Shown: one piece after another, positions 1 through 11,800 of the stretch
Layout: every line of letters begins with the position of its first letter
How positions within the stretch are numbered: the first letter of the stretch is position 1
NCBI GenBank assembly: GCA_032158125.1
Contig: JASKOT010000010.1
Coordinates: 310,001-374,000 of the forward strand
DNA: 64,000 nucleotides
Direction: 5' to 3'
DNA from: Papiliotrema nemorosa
Taxonomy: Eukaryota > Basidiomycota > Tremellomycetes > Tremellales > Rhynchogastremaceae
Notes under the pieces: generated by a model
What the model was told of the DNA's origin: nothing
The model's database searches: none
The model's input: only the letters and a program-made list of their open reading frames with translations
Position numbers and translations under genes: made by a program

Positions 1-804
1 TTGGTGTCTATCAGCTGACTGTAGCCGCAAATGGTGGATCGCTCACGGCTTGCATGCGGCCGGAACAGTGGTGTATGTCGAATACTGAATCGTTCGGTAC
101 CCAACTGACCTGCAGTGTTGACGAAGGTGCCTTGCGCGGATTGCAGCGCAAAGAGGGCGGAGGGAGGTTGCTGCCCGCCGGAGTCGTTCGGGTAGAAGGA
201 CCGTTTGCATCGCATCAAGCTGTAAAGCTTGTCGTGAGGAGGCGGAAAAGGGTACCTCTTCCCAATGCCCTACCCTCCGCCACATCCGATTCGTTCGGCT
301 ACGACTCGTCTATCCCTTCAAGTCCTAACAGATTGCACGAGTCTATAGGCGAAACCTCGACATCTAGCGATACATCCCCTTCTTTGGGACCTCAACCGAG
401 CACACCCACCATACATCCCGCCATGTCACTGTCCTCCTCCATCGCCTCTCTCGATCCCCTCTCACGCTCAGTACCCCCAAGTCCAGCCATTGCAGCCATA
501 TCAGAGAAACTCAGCGCCACAACGATAGATTCCGGTCAAGCTGGTGTAAAGTTGGTACACGAGTTGGCGGTCGCTCGAGGAGAAAGGTCAGAGAGGACGT
601 CGGTGGAAATCGAAGAGTGGGAAGAAGTCGAAGTGGGCAAGGGGCTCGCACATTATAACTCGGTCGAGATTGACAGAATAAAAGGGATGAAGAGGTGAGT
701 CGGGTGTGCGAGTTTATCAGTGTTGACGCGATAGTTCCCACATTGAGCAGATTCTAGGTTACGTCGAGTCGGAGCATGTCGTAGATTCAATCACCTTCTT
801 CTAG
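1..804 (+). CDS. PRO1: Glutamate 5-kinase, C-terminal part (5' end outside window)
   Basis: Gamma-glutamyl kinase makes glutamyl phosphate, the first step of proline synthesis, in the cytosol. Only the last exons are present: 25-72, 116-694 and 735-804. The window starts inside an intron whose acceptor is the TAG at 22-24. The first exon gives WWIAHGLHAAGTVV and runs across the next junction into VDEGAL, the typical link between the kinase domain and the PUA domain. LLPAGVVRVEG is the PUA start, and YNSVEIDRIKGMK plus ILGYVESEHVV is the usual C-terminal end. About 100 Ser/Pro/Thr-rich residues interrupt the PUA domain between its first strands and the VKLVHELAVARG segment; yeast Pro1 has nothing comparable as far as I recall. 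Family assignment is strong. Confidence 0.88.
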
Positions 805-1071
805 CGAGGATCGAAACAATCGTATCACCATAGCAGTATGCTGTGCTCGTCGCGCATCTTACCATCTCATTCCATGCATAGCTGCACGTAGCCGCGGTGT
901 GGGTCACACAGCAGATGAGCAACGGGCAAATGAGCAAAATCAAAAGTGCCACTTTCACCGAGTTGACTTTCACGCGTGTCAACAAATCCCAATCTCCACC
1001 CAACATCATCTCATATCTCATTGACTACCTGCGAGCTCATCCCTTGTGACAAAGCGACAGCACTCCTCAAC

Positions 1072-3530
1072 ATGGCAGGTCCTTCTACACCTGGTCAGCG
1101 AACGCCAGGTCGAACGAGAAAACCAGAACCATACATCGGGTTCAACGCTCGTCCTAAGGATGTTGGATCGTGAGTGTCCCACTGCGTTCGATCTTCGCTC
1201 ATGCATCTACTAACCTTCCAGGCGTACAGGTCTTCCCATGCCTCAGAATACAGCTCGAGACTCGGCGGGATACGAGCTGGCCAAGGATTTCTTCGACTCG
1301 CCGGCAGGTACAGAAGCACCCACTACGGCTCAAACTATACGTACTTCCGTTGGAGTGGCCTCTTCCATGCGCAGAGTGACGAGCCGGAGTATGGCTGCTG
1401 CTGCAGCAAATGAAGAGTCTCCCGTACCCATTGCTAAGAGATCAAGGATGAGTCAGATGGCCCCGGGTAGCGATGAGGAGGATGGCAGTGGATTAGGTCC
1501 CGAGGGTATACTGGAGGATGATGGGGTTTTATCTCATCGTGCGTATGAATCCGGCGTAGTACCACACTCTGACAAACAGGTCTATCAAGTCCAGCTCAAT
1601 GGTATGAGACGAATGGTGTGTGACGCATGTGTCAGGGTCGCAATTAACAAGACAGAAGTACCGAATGTCCCCTTGCCTCGTAAATCAATGTTACCCCCTC
1701 CTACCCCCCAGGACGACTATGAAAGGCTCCCAACTCCTCAGAAGACGGGGCGAAAATCACGTCCTGGAATGGCAAGAGAAGCGCCTTCACCGGCCAAATC
1801 AACGTATTCGCATTTGGGCCCTTCGCCGGCCAAATCGACCACTTCTTCCCGACATGTTGCGGACGAGCTGGATTTGGACCTGGATGATATGGATGACGAC
1901 GATATGGATTTGGACCTCAATGATGATTCGAGAGGACAGATCCCGCCCACTCCGTCGGCTAAAGGTTCGCCGGCCAGACGAAAGTCGAAGAAGAGTGTGG
2001 GTGCCCAGCAGAGTCCCATGGCAAGCCGGAAGAGTGAATCGAGAACCAAGGGAAAGACGAAAGTGCAGACGCGGGACGAGATGGACGAGGACGAAGACGT
2101 CGATGAGGAGGAGAATGACAAAAACGTGTCAGGGGGAGCGAGCCAATATCGGGTTCCAGATTCGATCGATGTGGGCAGAGATGAGCAGTTTGACGGGGGG
2201 GATGATGTAGAGGACTATGGACCTGGCGATGATCTCGGTGACGCATCTATGGGCAACCTCGACGATGGGAACGACGACGCGGACGACGACGTCGATCTCG
2301 AGGCTCAGGCTATCGCCCGCGAGAATGAATCAGGTTCAGAGGCAGAGCAAGAACCGACACCAAGAAATAAAAGGCCCCAACCCAGGAAAAAGTCGGAAGC
2401 CATAAAACCACGATCTCGGGCACCATCCCAGAAGCCTAAGGCCGAGCCGCCTCAGAAGAAACGGTCCCGAGTTTCAAGAATCGGACTGGGTGAGTGCAGC
2501 GTTGAGCCAGGTGCATGTACCTTGCTAATTGACAGACGAAAACGCGGAAGATGGGTACCACGGCGACTTCAAGACTCGGTCAGGGAGACGTCATATTGCA
2601 CCATTGGCCTATTGGCGTGGAGATCACATCAACTACAAACCAGGAAACGGACTGGCTATACCTGCCGAAGTTGTTCGCGTGTCTCACGAAGAGACAGGAC
2701 GCCTCGGTGCGAAGAAGAAAGGTCGAAGTAGGTCGTACAGCGTCAAATTGGACAGACTATCGGAAGAGGATGAGCATGAGGGATGTGACGACAACACGCA
2801 GCCTTCGGGCGTTGTGATGGAGTACAAGACGGGACGCGAGATCAGTCGACGTGAGTAGAATCCTTCCTGCATCGATTGTGGCTGATCATACAGGTATCGC
2901 CTATCCTAAACGGTTGCTAAACCCTTCCATCGTCAGCAGCGGCGACTTCAAGTATCAAAAGATCTTTGGCGAAGATCAATTCGTTGCTAGTGGAGTGGTG
3001 TATATCCCAGTCAAAAGTTCAAAGCCGGCAAAATCGTCAAAGGATAATTCTTACGTGCGTCCATGCCCAGTCAAGGGTGTTGACTGCTGACTTTTAGGCG
3101 TTCTACGTGATTCGAGGCGCTGTGCAGGTCCTGATACACAAGCAGAGTTTCGCCATGGGGCCCGGGGCAATGTTCATGGTGCCTCGAGGTCAGTCTTTCA
3201 GACAGTGCCACTTGGGTGCTGATCATAGGCAACAATTACAAAATCGAGAATGTTGGGCACGTTGAAGCCGAGTTGTTCTTTGCCCAAGCGAGAAAGATAA
3301 GAACCGACGAGAAGGACGACGACGCGTTTGAGAAGCTTCAAGAGCAGTCTCAGCGCGGACGATCGGCGTCTGTGGCCACCTCAACAAAGGGGACCAGGGA
3401 GAGCATCGGAAGTCTGAGGCGGGATCAATATGAGGATGAGCAAGATGATGACCAAGAAGAAGAGGAAGAGGAGGAGGAGGTCGAAGAGCAGAGGACGCCC
3501 AAAGTTGACGTCAGGAGGAAGAAGAGGTAG
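1072..3530 (+). CDS. MIF2: Inner kinetochore protein Mif2 / CENP-C
   Basis: Binds the CENP-A nucleosome and links centromeric chromatin to the outer kinetochore. Exons: 1072-1169, 1222-2489, 2536-2850, 2894-3054, 3098-3188 and 3229-3530, giving about 744 residues. The N-terminus (GFNARPKDVGSRTGL, then YELAKDFFDSP) resembles the Mif2 segment that contacts the Mis12/MIND complex. The middle is acidic and low in complexity, with runs of Asp/Glu. A CENP-C signature lies near residues 465-490 (SGRRHIAPLAYWRGD), with the Arg and Tyr-Trp residues that hold the CENP-A nucleosome. The C-terminus (about 580-690) is the cupin dimerisation domain, with FYVIRGAVQVLI and FAMGPGAMFMVPRG. An acidic/basic tail follows. 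All junctions keep frame and use consensus sites. Confidence 0.93.
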
Positions 3531-4264
3531 TCAAAAGGCTTATCAGGGAAAGTTTCTCGATTGGTTTAGGTAGATCATGTTGTGATATGTTGTGGACTCG
3601 GACGAGGCACGATTGGGTACTAAGGATGCTATGCTCGTCTTTGACCGCGGAAATCACCACCGCGCAGGGTGCACTGGCACAAGGAATGGGAGAGGATTTT
3701 GCGATAGGCCATGTATGCATCCCGATTCGGTGCATGGTCTATGCCATGAATAGATCAAATGCATAGAGGCATTTGGGTGAGCCATTATTGAAGAGACGTG
3801 AAAAAAGACTTGCATGAGGTCTGGCAGTGACGTGGGTTGCAGAAGGAGAGGGGGGGGGGGGGGGAGGGGGGAAGGGGGAGGGCCACGCGGAAGAGCAGAG
3901 GGGGCGATTCGGAGAGGGGAGGGAGGAGACAAGGAAGGTGTCGCGGGCATCTCCTCCCTCCCTTTCAACAAATCCCATACCTCACACCTCACTTTGCATC
4001 CATTGGACAACAGTCGAGTGACATTCACAAAACACCCAGCTCAACAGGACAGACGGTACACATAGCCCCGCTGCTCCACGATGCAGGGGCAACAACAGCA
4101 ACAGAGTCGAGCGAATTTGTGAGTCGATCTCGACATTTCAGCACTGCCATTCTCCGTGACGCTCCAAATCCTCGCACCCCTCCTTCCCTTGTTCTAGCAA
4201 CCCGCTGACAGTATCCTCTCCACATCACACCCTATCACACGCTATCCGACCTTCACTCTCATGC
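3531..4264. other. Intergenic region with a 15-G run
   Basis: Downstream of MIF2 and upstream of RSP5. It holds an uninterrupted run of 15 G at 3850-3864 inside a purine-rich G/A stretch reaching about 3940, then CT-rich promoter sequence. Short reading frames across the G tract are only low-complexity Gly/Arg translations, and I see no gene. Confidence 0.7.
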
Positions 4265-7200
4265 ATGATGACTACACCCATGGAAATCGATTCGCCTGTG
4301 ATTAGAACGCGGAAGCTACGAATTACAAGTATGTACCGCATGACCAATCACCATTTTCATCCCCGAAACACCCTTACTAATCCATCCTTTAGTCGTCGCT
4401 GCCGACTCTTTGGTCAAGAGGGACTTGCTCAGACTTCCTGATCCATTTGCGATTGTATCCGTAGATGGAGAACAGATCCACACTACAAGTGTCATCAAGC
4501 GGACCTTGAACCCGTACTGGAATGAGTGAGTTGTATTCCGTTGGCATGTATTGACAACCAGAAACTTTGACATGTAGGTTGTTTTAAGGACTTGGGAGAT
4601 TCATCTAACGAGTAGCACTGTCAAAGATTCTTCCGTGGTAGCCATCCAGATCTTTGATCAACGTAAATTCAAGCGAAAGGTCCGTCGCCAAGATAACACG
4701 ATGTCTAGCATCGATCGCTGATTTTCGCAGTCTGACCAAGGATTCCTCGGTGTCATCAATGTCAAAGTCGCCGATGTCATCGATATGGAGCTCGGAGGGC
4801 AAGGTATGTAATGCCATACGAACGTTCACTGACAATGCAGAGATGCTCACGAGGGAGCTGAAAAAGGGTTCGGAACAGGTCACCGTAAACGGTAAACTCA
4901 TCGTATACCTCTCGACCCAGACCAACACCCCTATCCAAAACTCCGGCCCATCCGGATCAAACATCCAAACTGCAGGCGCCAATGGATCCGCTTCGTCGAT
5001 CAACACTGCTGCAGCCGCGGTCGCGGGCGGATCTCGACCTGGATCGACCCTTCGACCTACCAATCCCGAACCCGACAGTCCGGCCACTGCCGCTGCGGAA
5101 AATCAGTCGCCCATCATCACCGCGCCTTCGTCTGCTGTACCTCAGCCGCTCAATCCGAACGCTGTGACTGCGGCAAACCAAGGTGCCCCAACGGTTGCGC
5201 CTACCACTCAAGCCGCCGCGACGGGTCAACAGGGCAACCAACCGGGTCATCAGTTCGACTCGCACTCTGACCAACTCGGACCTCTACCTACCGGTTGGGA
5301 ACGACGAATCGATCATTTGGGTCGTCAGTACTATGTCGACCACAACACCCGATCGACTACCTGGAACAGACCTAGCGACAATCAGGTCTCCAACAATGCT
5401 ACTCAGGCTACATCGACCGGTGAAGCTCGAGCTCGACACAACCAGCGAACTCTGGCTGATGACATGCTGGATGTTGGACCACAGCAGGGGACGGGAACGG
5501 CTACACCTACTGGGACGTCGGGTGCTATTCCCGGTGCCAACGGCAACTCGACTACCGCCGGAACTGGACCGCTGCCCGCTGGCTGGGAACAGCGATTCAC
5601 TCCCGAGGGTCGACCATACTTTGTGGACCACAACACTCGAACGACCACCTGGGTGGACCCGCGACGACAACAACTCATCCGGGTCATCGCTCCCGGCCAG
5701 GGCAACTTGTCTGTCCAGCCTCAAACCGTCAGTCAGCTCGGTCCTCTCCCTTCTGGATGGGAGATGCGTCTGACCTCGACTGCACGAGTCTACTTTGTCG
5801 ATCACAACACCAAGACTACCACTTGGGATGATCCCCGATTGCCCTCGTCGCTCGATCAGAACGTGCCGCAATACAAACGTGACTTCCGACGAAAGCTCAT
5901 CTACTTCCGATCTCAACCTGCTCTTCGGTCCAACACTGGACAGTGTCATATCAAGGTGTCTCGTGAGAACATCTTTGAGGGTTCTTATACCGAGATCATG
6001 CGCCAATCGCCCAATGATCTCAAGAAGCGGTTGATGATCAAGTTTGAGGGAGAGGACGGTCTCGATTACGGAGGATTGTCTCGAGAATTCTTCTTCTTGC
6101 TCTCACACGAAATGTTCAACCCTTTCTACTGTCTCTTCGAGTACTCCGCCCACGATAACTACACCTTGCAAATCAACCCGAACTCTGGTGTCAATCCTGA
6201 ACATCTAAACTACTTCAAGTTTATCGGTCGGGTTGTCGGTTTGGGTATCTTCCATCGACGATTCTTGGATGCGTACTTTATCGTATCGTTCTACAAGATG
6301 ATCCTCAAGAAGAAGATTTCATTGCCGGATCTCGAATCGGTCGATGCTGGTCTTCATCGAGGTCTCAGCTGGATGTTGGAGAACGACATCACGGATGTCA
6401 TCGAGGACACCTTCTCCATCACCGAGGAACATTTCGGCGAGATGGTCACTGTCGACTTGAAAGAGAATGGACGAGACATTGATGTCACCGAGGACAACAA
6501 GAAGGAATATGTTGACCTCGTGACGACTTACCGAATCTCTCAACGGGTATCGGAGCAATTCGAGGCGTTCATGTCGGGCTTCAATGAGTTGATACCGCAA
6601 GAGTTGATCAACGTGTTTGATGAGCGAGAGCTGGAGCTGCTTATTGGAGGAATGTCGGAGATTGACGTGGATGATTGGCAGAAGCACACAGACTATCGAG
6701 GATAGTGAGTTAAACGGTCAGGGTAGATTGCTGATGGTAGCTCGCCAACGGACGAGGTCATCGAGAACTTCTGGGCCATCATCAAGGGATGGAGTCTTGA
6801 GCGACGAGCACGATTGTTGCAGGTGAGTCGAATTTGCCACCCGCCTTAGCCACCCCTTTCAACTCTTCCCTCGCATTATGACTTCAGCTGATGCGACAGT
6901 TCTCCACTGGGTAAATATGGCATGCAGGCAGGCAGCATGATGCTAATGTGTAGAACAAGTCGAATTCCAATTGGTGGCTTCAAGGACTTGCAAGGATCGG
7001 ACGGTCCCCGACGATGTGGGTTCCCCTTCCACTCACTCTTCTTTGCTCTGACTCCTGCTAAACTTGCAGTCACCATTGAGAAGATTCAAGCAGCATCGTC
7101 CAAGTTGCCTTCCTCCCATACCTGCAAGTCGAAGCCTTCTCTCCGAGCGATCTCAGACTAATGAACAGGTTTCAACAGAATCGACTTGCCCGAATATGCC

Positions 7201-7269
7201 GACAAAGAGACTCTGGAGCAAAAACTCATCATCGCCGTCGAGGAGACATCCGGTTTCGGTGTGGAGTAA
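4265..7269 (+). CDS. RSP5: Nedd4-family HECT E3 ubiquitin ligase Rsp5
   Basis: Ubiquitinates membrane proteins and many other PY-motif substrates. Eleven exons: 4265-4328, 4393-4525, 4562-4573, 4616-4679, 4731-4803, 4841-6704, 6741-6822, 6900-6910, 6954-7015, 7070-7123 and 7169-7269; about 839 residues. Order: C2 domain ([34 protein letters not shown]), a Ser/Ala-rich linker, three WW domains (cores [20 protein letters not shown] and [10 protein letters not shown], each ending in TTW), then the HECT domain ([30 protein letters not shown]). The catalytic cysteine is in SHTCFNRIDLP, about residue 807. Its codon is split by an intron with a GC donor (7124-7168). Two exons are only 12 and 11 nt long. 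The start at 4265 could equally be the adjacent ATG at 4268. Confidence 0.95.
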
Positions 7270-7724
7270 TCTGAGCATCGGATTCGATGCCTCAAAGCGT
7301 CTTCTATATGCATGTGAGGGTTGCATGGAGTGGCACAGTGGAGACTTGCCTGGACCTCATGTTGGATCGAGATGATTGGCTGGATAGCACGGTTTCGTTG
7401 GACGGGGCGCTAGGTTCGCATCCGCTGTGTGGAATATGGAGCTTAGAGACTGTATAATTGTCAGATGTATTTAGTTTGCTTGCGTTCTGGCCTATGCGTC
7501 CTAATGGCCATGTTGAGAATAGCGGGGCGAGGCCTTCAGGGGAACCAGGACAAGGCATATAGTCCGACGCGATCCCGCTTTCGCCTCTTTTCAGCTTTCT
7601 ACCTTTCCCGGACTCTAATCAGGGTAGATGGTTGAGAGGTGATAGCTGCCAGGCAGTGAGAATGTGAACGTGAATATGAGTACATTGTCATACAACAAGG
7701 GTCTTCTACCTTCTCCCTTTCTCT
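7270..7724. other. Convergent intergenic region
   Basis: Sequence between the stop codons of RSP5 (+) and SNU23 (-), presumably the two 3' UTRs. No gene or repeat is evident. Confidence 0.6.
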
Positions 7725-8679
7725 CTACTTCCGCTTCTTCCCCCCAAACCCTCCGAATCCCATCATGGCAGCCATATCATCATGCTCCCTCTGTGCCTGA
7801 TCCGTGACTGTCTCATCATCGCCTCCTCCACTCGCAACACCTTGCTTCTCTCCATTCTCCCCCTTCGACCGCTTGATAACCCCTATCCTACCCAGTGCCT
7901 CCTCTTCTCTCCTCTCTTCCCTCTTGCGCTTCTTCTCATCTTTCCTCCGCTGCCGCTCAGCTTGACTGGCGTCTCGGACTTCTTTCAGACGCTGTTGAAA
8001 GTCGAAATTGGCCGCCGTGGTCTTATTGGCTGTCTCTGCGCGAAGTTGGGCTATACGTGCCCGGACTTGTGATACAGTACTTCGAGCGACATAAGTTGTT
8101 TGACCCATCATAGCCAGATCTGGTACCTGTCAGCTCCCTTCTCGGCCCAGCATTCGAGACAGGTGAATTCGGTACTTACGGGGCTTTGAATTCAGGTGAT
8201 CCAGGTATGACAAACTATCCTTCAACGTCCTATTGCACATCTCACACTGATCATCAGCTTTTGGACGAGTTTGTTGAAGAAGCTTCTCACGTAGAAGCCA
8301 GGTCCACGAGGACCTTTACCGGTCGTCGAGACTTGCACAAGAGTCGTCTTGTTCAGATTCTTGGTCAAGTTCAGATCCTCTGTCCGTTGTTCGAGATTCT
8401 TGGTAGGTTTAGGCATATCATCCGCCGGATGATAATACTTTGGCTTTTTACCTGAATTGTAAGCTACAGCTTCATCGTTCCGAACGACTCAGCTCACCCT
8501 GTGCCATGGCTGTTTCTGCCGTTTTGGCATTTTGGGCGTGTTCTTCGTCTTTCGCTTTTGCCTTCGCTTCCCATTCCGTCTTGTCCCATTGTTTTCGACT
8601 ACCACCAGCAGTGGGCTGGATATGAGCTGTGTAATTGTTTCATCACTTCACTTACAGGTGCCGCTTTCGCCTCTGCCAT
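7725..8679 (-). CDS. SNU23: U4/U6.U5 tri-snRNP zinc-finger protein Snu23 (ZMAT2)
   Basis: Component of the spliceosomal tri-snRNP/B complex that acts during pre-mRNA activation. Exons on the minus strand: 8656-8679, 8498-8615, 8291-8451, 8180-8246 and 7725-8119; 254 residues. The RKQWDKTEWEAKAKAK segment matches the N-terminal ZMAT2 helix. A C2H2-type finger of the matrin/U1 kind follows (GFYCEMCNRTLKDSLSYLDH, then LNSKPH), then YVARSTVSQVRARI. The C-terminus is a charged coiled coil ending in DDMAAMMGFGGFGGKK, which matches the conserved ZMAT2 tail (MAAVMGFSGFG). The finger is split over two exons, so it only appears after splicing. Confidence 0.93.
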
Positions 8680-8843
8680 ATTGAAGTATATAGTCAAAGC
8701 AGACGGTAGGAGTAATGGATGATCATTGAACGAGACAATGAATATCACGTGACTCGCACGCCGGTGCACCATCACCTCGTTGACTTTCAGGCTTAGATGT
8801 TGACTATTTCTCTAAAGGCCCTCTTGCATCCCTTCCCCTCGCC

Positions 8844-11800
8844 ATGTTCAACTCTCCTTCATCTCGGCTGACCCCGAGAAAGACAGGAACGACTCGTCCA
8901 AGAGAGTCTCTTTCCTCTCGGGCAAACTCTCGAGCACCTTCGCTCTTCTCAGAGGCATCTGCGGCTCACACTCCCTCTCGTCCTTCCCGATTAGCCCTCT
9001 CACGTATCCCGGCCTCGCCCACTTCTTCCGCGGGAGAGACATCACGGACAGTGCGAGAAGTTGAGGGTTACGAGCGAATCACTTGGTCGAAGGACGAGAG
9101 GTATGAGTTGTACTCTGCTGGACAACTGCCTAGGGAAGTTCAGGCAGTGATCAAGCAGTCGGATCTCGTCACGCAAACTGTATCTGGACACGTGGATCCG
9201 GTATCAGGCTTCGCATTTGTCTCAATGCCAGATCGAGTCATCGCTTGGAACTACCAAAAGGTGTGTCCCAAAAGGCTCCTCATTCAAGTATACTAAACAT
9301 GTAGCGCACATATTCTTCAACGACATGTTACACCTTTCCCGCTCCACCCTCCAGCTCGCAGACCGGTGTTCCCGCCATGGCTTCCCTCTTCTCTGGTGCG
9401 AATGCTACCGAGCCTGGACTGGTCATTGTCGGGTCATCGGGCGAAGTGCGATTCTGGGAGAGTATGAGTATTGCGTTGTCAAATGCGGAGCGGTATCAAG
9501 AGCTTGACCTCAATTTGGCGCAGGACGACTATGCTGAGAAGATCCTCAGACTTGATGTCAGTTCTGGACGTCTTTCAATTGGCAGGGAGCACCGCTAACA
9601 GGCAGAGTGCCTCTTTTCTGGTCACCACTACTTCGTCTCTGGCTTACCGAGTCATAATATCGGTATCCGGAGGTCGAGCGGTGCCTATTGTCAGCCCATT
9701 GACACGATCCGGAGGGATGTTCAGCAGGGCAAGCAACGTCATCTTTCCGAGAAATGAGCGGGGCGAGGGTATCACTGCTGCTGCTCAATCAGAGGGAGCA
9801 GTATACATCTTGTCCGGCAAAATCCTACAGAAATGGATCTTCACGCAGGTCGCACAAAGGGTAAGTCATTCCTTGTGCCAACCGCTCGCGTCTTACAGGC
9901 AGTTTGTCCAAGAGTACGACGTGTACGACGTCTTCGGCAGAGAGTATTGGCAAGATGCCTGGTCATCAACCAATGCGACTGTGCAGCTGAGAGATCTCGT
10001 GCCATGCGGGTGAGCTCTCTGAATTTCGAAAGATTACGCATGCTCATTACAGACGCGACAAACTTGCGGCACTGGTGTCTTACGCTGAGAGCCAGTCGAC
10101 CTCATACGTGCATAGCGAGATGTATGCCATTCACATCTTCGCCATCAACTCTCAAAACAACGCCTTGCAGACTCAACGGATCATTGATCTAAGCTATCGT
10201 CCGGTGAGTGTCGATGTTCGCTTCGGACTGACCCTGATGGCTAGACCACGGATGCAAGGAAATTGGACTGCCCCAAATTACTCATCCCCGCGAGTAGTCC
10301 GACCGCCTTTGTCCGCTTTGCCAGTACCGCAGTCGCAGTCTCCCTTGCACCAGGTACATTCCATAAGCCAAGAGTCGACAAGGATGTGAGCTTACATCCA
10401 GTCGAACATGAAGAGATTATAGCCCTTCGGGACGCGGGAAGAAATGCTTTTATTGGTACCGGTTGCATCTCGACTCCCATCTCAACGCGACGGTCACCCG
10501 GATCAGCATTACTCTTGATGCCGATTATAGGCGGTCTGATAGGTGTGGATGTCCTTGACAATCCAATCGCTCAAAACCTGTACGTAGCACAGCCTATCGT
10601 GAAAGTTGATGCTGACGATCAGCAATGAAGAACACTCGGCTACTGCTGCTATGAAATCGAAGATGGAACAGGCGGTCTTCTACGGGAACCGAGCAGAGGT
10701 GAGCTAAACTCATGTTGTTGACCTGATGACTGATCACCAGAATCCGCTCAACTTTGATTTTCCGAGTTCTCCAAGCGGAGACGTTGCTGCCGCAGCTGAA
10801 GCTGTCTCGGCCGATATACTATCGTCCTGTGAGTGCCGCAATGTGTAGCATTGCTCTTGCTAAATGGTAGCGTCGCCCCATCAACCGGCACTGTTCGAAG
10901 TCCGGCCGCTGCTGGAAGATCGCATGCTTCGCTTCAAAAAGCTCATTTCCTTCATACACGCTAACAAGTTGATGGAGAGGGTGAGTCTCTATTGACAAGG
11001 GTCGAGGCCGGCTAATTCGTCCAGGTCCCTCAGCTCAGCCGTCGTACCCTGTCGAGAAATGCAGAAAAAGCCAAGGCGGCTTTAGAGTTGTGGGACATTC
11101 AGAATAAGGCTATGATGTGAGCACCGCTCCTGCCATTCGCTCGCGGTGCTGACGGCTAGTCATATCGGGAGTCATTCACCCCAATCAATTCTGGCCGACT
11201 CCATACTGTCATGTATGCAGGGCTTTGGCAGTAGCCAGGGTGACGACCCGATTCGGGACTTTTTCCGCTACCACGTGAGCCCGCCATGAGAGAGTTCGAA
11301 AGCCTTCCCACTGATCCGCAGATCGCCCGTTTAGACAATTTGCTCTCTGCTGCCCTCGACACATTCAAGTCGGTCAGACCCACCATGGAAGGTAGACAGG
11401 ATTTCGCCGGATGGGTCAAGGAGACTAACCGAATATTTTTAGTAAGCCTTCGCCTTCACCATCCACACTGAGCTTATGTCTAGACTGTGCAACATGCGGC
11501 GATACAATACAGAACGGACGAAAGTGCAGCCTACGATTTCAAGGAAGAGACACCTGTCATCGAGGCATGGACTGCGAGTGTCGGATCCCTTGACGCCTTG
11601 GAGTATCTATACCAAGTGACAGAGACTGTTATACTCGAGAGAACTAGGACCATAGGATCCGTCATTGACGATATGTCTGCCGAGACGCGAGACCCTCAGG
11701 TCGTCAAGCAAAGGGAGGAGCAGAAACTCTTGAAGGACCAGCTCGCAGACATTGCTGCAAATTGGTGTACAAACATGGAAGACAGGGTCCGGACGCAATC

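Noticed and set aside
1620..2246. Overlapping long open frames in MIF2 in other frames and on the minus strand
   Set aside because: Mirror frames of the acidic, GAC/GAT/GAG-rich coding region.
3814..4065. Gly/Arg-rich open frames across the G tract
   Set aside because: Pure translation of a homopurine stretch, open in more than one frame and on both strands.
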